Shown here one piece after another: positions 6,555 through 9,336 of a stretch of DNA of 9,336 nt. Origin of the DNA: Xanthobacteraceae bacterium (GTDB lineage: Bacteria > Pseudomonadota > Alphaproteobacteria > Rhizobiales > Xanthobacteraceae); NCBI GenBank assembly GCA_030043175.1, contig JASHYD010001163.1, positions 1-9,336 of the forward strand. The letters run 5' to 3'. Numbering within the stretch: position 1 is the first letter of the stretch; each line of letters begins with the position of its first letter. Position numbers and translations under genes: made by a program. Under the pieces are notes generated by a model. The model saw only the letters and a program-made list of their open reading frames with translations, was not told where the DNA came from and ran no database searches.

Positions 6555-7559
6555 TCAGGAGATCTTGACCAACAGTTTTCCGAAGTTCTTGCCCTGGAGC
6601 AGTCCGAGAAACGCGGCCGGCGCGTTCTCCAAGCCGTCGATCACGTCTTCGCGATATTTGAGGCGGCCGCTGCGCACCCAGGCGCTGGCTTCGCGCACGA
6701 AGTCAGCCTCTTGGGCAGCAAAATCCGTGACGATGAAGCCGCGCAAGGTCAGGCGTTTGCGCAGCACCGAGAACATGTCGGGACCCGGCATCGGCGTCGT
6801 GGCGTTGTACTGGGCAACGAGCCCGCAAACCGGGATGCGGGCGAAATCATTGAGCAGCGGCCACACAGCCTGCTGGACCGCGCCACCCACGTTCTCGAAA
6901 TAGACGTCGATGCCAGCCGGGCACGCGGCTTCAAGCTGCCGCGCGAGGTCGGCGGCGCGATGATCGACACAGGCTTGAAAACCCAGTTCTTCCACCACAT
7001 AGCGGCACTTGTCCGGGCCACCTGCGATCCCGACCGCACGGCATCCCTTGATCTTGGCGATCTGCCCGACCACGGAGCCCACCGCGCCGGAGGCCGCCGC
7101 TACCGCGACGGTTTCGCCGGGCTTGGGCTGGCCAATTTCCAGAAGACCCGCATAGGCCGTCATGCCCGGCATGCCGAGGACGCCGAGCGCGGTTGTCACT
7201 GGCGCGGCTGCTGGATCGAGCTTGCGCAAGCCGACGCCGGTGGAAATCGCGTAATCCTGCCAGCCGCCATAGCCGAGCACGGTATCGCCGGCGACGAACT
7301 TGGCATTGCGCGACGCCATGATCTCGCCGACGGTGCCGCCCACCATGGGGTCCCCGATCTCGACAGGCTTGGCGTAGGATTTCGCGGCGCTCATGCGGCC
7401 GCGCATATACGGGTCGAGCGACAGATAGCGGTTGCGCATCAACACCTCGCCGTCGCCAGGCTCCGGCACCGGCCTTTGCGCAAATTCGAAATTGTCGAGG
7501 CCCGGCGGGCCGTCGGGCCGGCTTTTGAGCAGGACTTGGTGATTGACGGCAGCAGCCAT
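6555..7559 (-). CDS. Zinc-free medium-chain NADP-dependent oxidoreductase (leukotriene B4 dehydrogenase / CurA type)
   Basis: 334 aa, the usual length. The N-terminal catalytic domain shows NRYLSLDPYMRGRM (about 43-56), a block typical of the prostaglandin/leukotriene reductase branch. There are no structural zinc cysteines. The nucleotide-binding domain contains AASGAVGSVVGQIAKIKG (155-172) and AGGPDKC (179-185), whose lysine is typical of NADPH use. VYFENVGG and CGLVAQYN follow as in family members. Such enzymes reduce the C=C bond of alpha,beta-unsaturated aldehydes or ketones in the cytoplasm; curcumin reductase is a characterised relative. The start is ATG 7559 with GGAGG at 7570-7566 and 6-nt spacing; an upstream in-frame start at 7628 lies before this ribosome site and its residues do not fit the family. 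The substrate is not predictable. Confidence 0.93.
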   Translation of the reverse strand: MAAAVNHQVLLKSRPDGPPGLDNFEFAQRPVPEPGDGEVLMRNRYLSLDPYMRGRMSAAKSYAKPVEIGDPMVGGTVGEIMASRNAKFVAGDTVLGYGGWQDYAISTGVGLRKLDPAAAPVTTALGVLGMPGMTAYAGLLEIGQPKPGETVAVAAASGAVGSVVGQIAKIKGCRAVGIAGGPDKCRYVVEELGFQACVDHRAADLARQLEAACPAGIDVYFENVGGAVQQAVWPLLNDFARIPVCGLVAQYNATTPMPGPDMFSVLRKRLTLRGFIVTDFAAQEADFVREASAWVRSGRLKYREDVIDGLENAPAAFLGLLQGKNFGKLLVKIS

Positions 7560-7757
7560 CGGCGGCCTCCTTGCGGTCGTAAACGGTGTTGCACGCTTGA
7601 GATAGCGCCTTTGGCCGCAAGCTGCCAATAATTGAGGGCCTCGATGACATCGATTCTGTTGATGCCATTGGCCGGAAAAAGCGGAGCACAGGATTACCGG
7701 CCGCCCGGCCTACCATCATAAACGGTTTCCCAATACCGAAGACGCGCCGGCCGCACC

Positions 7758-7786
7758 TTGAGAAATGACCCCGGCACCGCTAACCT
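7758..7786 (+). promoter_or_regulatory. Weak candidate promoter for the DUF6152-like gene
   Basis: TTGAGA (7758-7763) and TAACCT (7781-7786) are spaced by 17 nt, 42 nt upstream of the start at 7829. The -35 box is good but the -10 box matches the consensus at only three positions. It lies in the 269-nt divergent region between the oxidoreductase and this gene, where promoters are expected. Suggestive only. Confidence 0.2.
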
Positions 7787-7828
7787 CCCGGCTAGAGTTC
7801 AGGATCGGCAAATCTCGGAGGTCTCATC

Positions 7829-8179
7829 ATGGATATCCGTGCCGCTGCTTGCATTCTCGTGACGGTCGCCTCGGTGGGCGCGGCCTCGGCTCATCATGGC
7901 CGGGGCAGCTACGACGCGACCAAGGCGTTCACCATCAATGCTCCGGTTGACACTCTGACCTGGGCAGACCCGCGTACGCACGTGACGCTTAAATACCAGG
8001 GAAATGTGTGGGAGGCGGCGCTTGCGCCGCCGTTTCGTATGCAAGCGCGCGGCCTAAAGGAGGAGATGCTCAAGCCCGGCAGCATCGTGACTGTGGTGGG
8101 CTATCCGTCCGCGCAGAAGGAGCACGAGATGCGGGCCGAGCGCATCACGGTCGCCGGCAAAACCGTCGAGCTGCGCTGA
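7829..8179 (+). CDS. Small exported DUF6152-like protein
   Basis: 116 aa. A Sec signal peptide (residues 1 to about 21, cleavage near ASA|HHG) is followed by HHGRGSYDATK, the family's mature N-terminal His-His motif. A beta-rich domain contains LTWADPRTHVTLKYQ (the usual W-x-N/D-P-H/R block), a W-E-A-A segment and LKPGSIVTVVGYPS, with RAERITV near the end. The family is predicted periplasmic and has no established function; the fold looks like a small beta barrel. The start at 7829 has GGAGG at 7817-7821, 7 nt upstream. The next gene begins about 22 nt after its stop, so the two are likely one transcript. Confidence 0.85.
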   Translation: MDIRAAACILVTVASVGAASAHHGRGSYDATKAFTINAPVDTLTWADPRTHVTLKYQGNVWEAALAPPFRMQARGLKEEMLKPGSIVTVVGYPSAQKEHEMRAERITVAGKTVELR

Positions 8180-8201
8180 CCTGCCGGAGATGGCGCACGG
8201 T

Positions 8202-8677
8202 ATGCTTGCCGACATCGTTGGGGCGGCGTCACGGCGCTTGAGCAGTCAAGGCTTGGCGCGGCGGCGCGCGGATCCGCGTGGCTCTATCCACTCGCCAACA
8301 TGAGTCATGTTTTGGGCGCAGCGCTGCTGGTCGGCGCCATCGTGACTCTCGACATCCAGGTCCTGCGGCGCGCCAAAAATGCCGGCATCATCGCCCGCGC
8401 CGTCACCCCGGTGGCGGCATGTGGGCTCGTCCTGCAGGTTGCCTCGGGCACGGTGCTGCCGGCCGCCGACGCCATGCCGGTGGTGGTCAATCCGGTCTTC
8501 CGATTCAAGATGGCGATGTTCGCCCTTGGCGTTGTCAACGTCGCGGTCTTCCGCTGGCGCTTTGGCGGCGGCCTCAAGGCGGAGATTCCGCTTGAGGGGG
8601 CGACATGGCCTGCAGGGTTGTCTCTGGCGAGCTGGCTGCTGGTGCTCCTGGCCGGACGATTTATTGCGTATGTGTGA
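8202..8677 (+). CDS. DUF6644-like small membrane protein, one-base frameshift near 8227
   Basis: The long open part encodes LEQSRLGAAARGSAWLYPL then ANMSHVLGAALLVGAIVTLD and further hydrophobic segments, about four predicted membrane helices, ending LVLLAGRFIAYV. The sequence W-L-Y-P-x-x-N-x-x-H-x-L-G-x-A-L-L-x-G-x-I-x-x-L-D is typical of the DUF6644 type. An ATG inside this frame occurs only at 8300, after the first conserved block, so it is not the true start. The likely start is ATG 8202 (MLADIVGA) in another frame, with GGAG at 8186-8189. Adding one G in the GGGGCGGCG run at about 8220-8228 joins the two as MLADIVGAAVTALEQSRLG. Either this is a sequencing error or the gene is a recent pseudogene. 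The function of the family is unknown; it follows the DUF6152-like gene by about 22 nt. Confidence 0.7.
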
Positions 8678-8699
8678 GCAGCGCTTACCGCTGGCGCGC

Positions 8700-8735
8700 G
8701 GCGCTAAGATTAGCGCCTATCGTGGAAAAACCACG
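8700..8735. repeat. Perfect palindrome plus adjacent small hairpin
   Basis: GGCGCTAA (8700-8707) and TTAGCGCC (8710-8717) form a perfect inverted repeat with a 2-nt centre. Three bases later CGTGG-AAAAA-CCACG (8721-8735) forms a second hairpin. They lie in the 232-nt gap between two convergent genes (stops at 8677 and 8912-8910). Neither has a T-run after it on either strand. They could be a bidirectional transcript-end structure or an operator. The rest of the gap shows only a 6-bp GC hairpin at 8837-8854. Confidence 0.45.
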
Positions 8736-8909
8736 CCGGGAATAGGGCAGTTCGGTAAATTGATAGACTCGCATCGCTCCCAGATGGCTGATGGGATGCG
8801 CGACGGCCGCATCCTGTCTGCGTTGGGCAAAGCCACCGGGCCCCTGGCGGCCCGATGATGAGCTTGCGGCAGGCGCGGCGCGCCGGCTCTGCGACCCTTA
8901 ACCCCGCCC

Positions 8910-9336
8910 TCAGGCGTAATAGTCTGCAGCGGCGGTCTGGTCCGTCGGCTTGGCGCTGAGCGCGTTCAATACCGGGGTGAGCACGATGGCGATCACCAAA
9001 TTGAGGATTAGCGTGTAAAACGCCGTATAGCCCGGGAACGTCCAACCGCCGATCGCCAGCGGGTAGGCGGCTTGGAAATTGACCGCAGCGGCCATATAGG
9101 TGCCGGCAAAGGTTCCGGCAGCCCATCCGATCAACAGGGCCCACGAGTTGAACCATCGGGTATAGAGCCCGATCATCACCGCCGGCAGGGTCTGGATGAT
9201 CCAGATGCCGCCCAGCAATTGCAGCTGAATGGCGTATTGCAGCGGCACGAAGACGACGAACACGAGCGCGCCGAATTTGACCACCAGCGACACCCATTTG
9301 GCCATTTGAGATTCCTGCTTGTCGGTCGCGCGGGGA
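8910..9336 (-). CDS. Sodium:solute symporter, C-terminal part, resembling monocarboxylate permease MctP (runs off the window)
   Basis: The frame is open to the window edge, and codons upstream of the ATG at 9305 (reading KQESQ) continue the family sequence, so this is the C-terminal 140 or so residues of a larger protein, usually around 500 aa. LVVKFGALVFVVFVPLQYAI, QLLGGIWIIQTLPAVMIGLY, TRWFNSWALLIGWAAGTFAG and PGYTAFYTLILNLVIAIVL form about four membrane helices in the order found in the last part of solute:sodium symporters. The ending DYYA resembles rhizobial MctP, an uptake system for lactate, pyruvate and similar acids. Uptake of a monocarboxylate is inferred. The gene is convergent with the DUF6644-like gene. 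Confidence 0.88.
   Translation of the reverse strand, partial: PRATDKQESQMAKWVSLVVKFGALVFVVFVPLQYAIQLQLLGGIWIIQTLPAVMIGLYTRWFNSWALLIGWAAGTFAGTYMAAAVNFQAAYPLAIGGWTFPGYTAFYTLILNLVIAIVLTPVLNALSAKPTDQTAAADYYA

Noticed and set aside
6711..7631. Plus-strand open frame of 306 codons opposite the NADP-dependent oxidoreductase
   Set aside because: Antisense shadow of a clearly conserved enzyme; biased His/Arg/Ala composition and no family motif.
1..9336. CRISPR array, tRNA or rRNA genes
   Set aside because: No regularly spaced direct repeats and no tRNA-like cloverleaf or rRNA sequence seen on either strand; the RNA-guided signal here is IscB-type, not CRISPR.

Overview
The window looks like part of a high-GC alphaproteobacterial chromosome, most likely Hyphomicrobiales (Bradyrhizobium/Rhodopseudomonas-like). 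I infer this from the GC-rich codon use, GGAGG-type ribosome sites and the families present; no marker gene fixes the taxon. Most genes lie on the minus strand.

Layout. Positions 33-4219 (minus) hold a probable catabolic operon. In transcription order it contains a decayed unidentified gene (4219-3879), a TPP-enzyme alpha (PYR-domain) subunit (3862-3290), an inserted IscB-type element, the TPP-enzyme beta (PP-domain) subunit (2626-2054), a PyrK-like FAD/2Fe-2S reductase (1836-973) and a PyrD 1B-like FMN oxidoreductase (979-33) with a one-base frameshift. The two TPP halves resemble the split sulfopyruvate/phosphonopyruvate decarboxylase type. The PyrK/PyrD pair resembles the two-subunit NAD-linked dihydroorotate dehydrogenase. 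The true substrates cannot be read from sequence.

Positions 4231-7559 (minus) hold an exported protein of the uncharacterised 'PWGxPDLxGIW' type, an exported YqgE/AlgH-family protein, and a zinc-free medium-chain NADP-dependent oxidoreductase (leukotriene B4 dehydrogenase/CurA type). Positions 7829-8677 (plus) hold a small exported DUF6152-like protein followed by a DUF6644-like membrane protein, which carries a second one-base frameshift. At 8910-9336 (minus) is the C-terminal end of a sodium:solute symporter resembling the monocarboxylate permease MctP, running off the window edge.

The most unusual item is the element between the two TPP subunit genes. An IscB N-terminal segment (PLMP-like region plus RuvC-I motif with its catalytic Asp) follows directly downstream of a structured leader with the hallmark 3' end of an IscB omega RNA. 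The protein is only 149 codons, open throughout, and seems to join the IscB N-terminus to an IscB-like C-terminal tail, without HNH, RuvC-II or RuvC-III. It looks like a miniaturised or decayed OMEGA locus sitting co-directionally inside a metabolic operon while leaving both flanking subunits intact.

Both frameshifts (about 196 and about 8227) are repaired by adding one G to a short G-containing run on the coding strand. Assembly or sequencing error is therefore a serious alternative to true pseudogenes.
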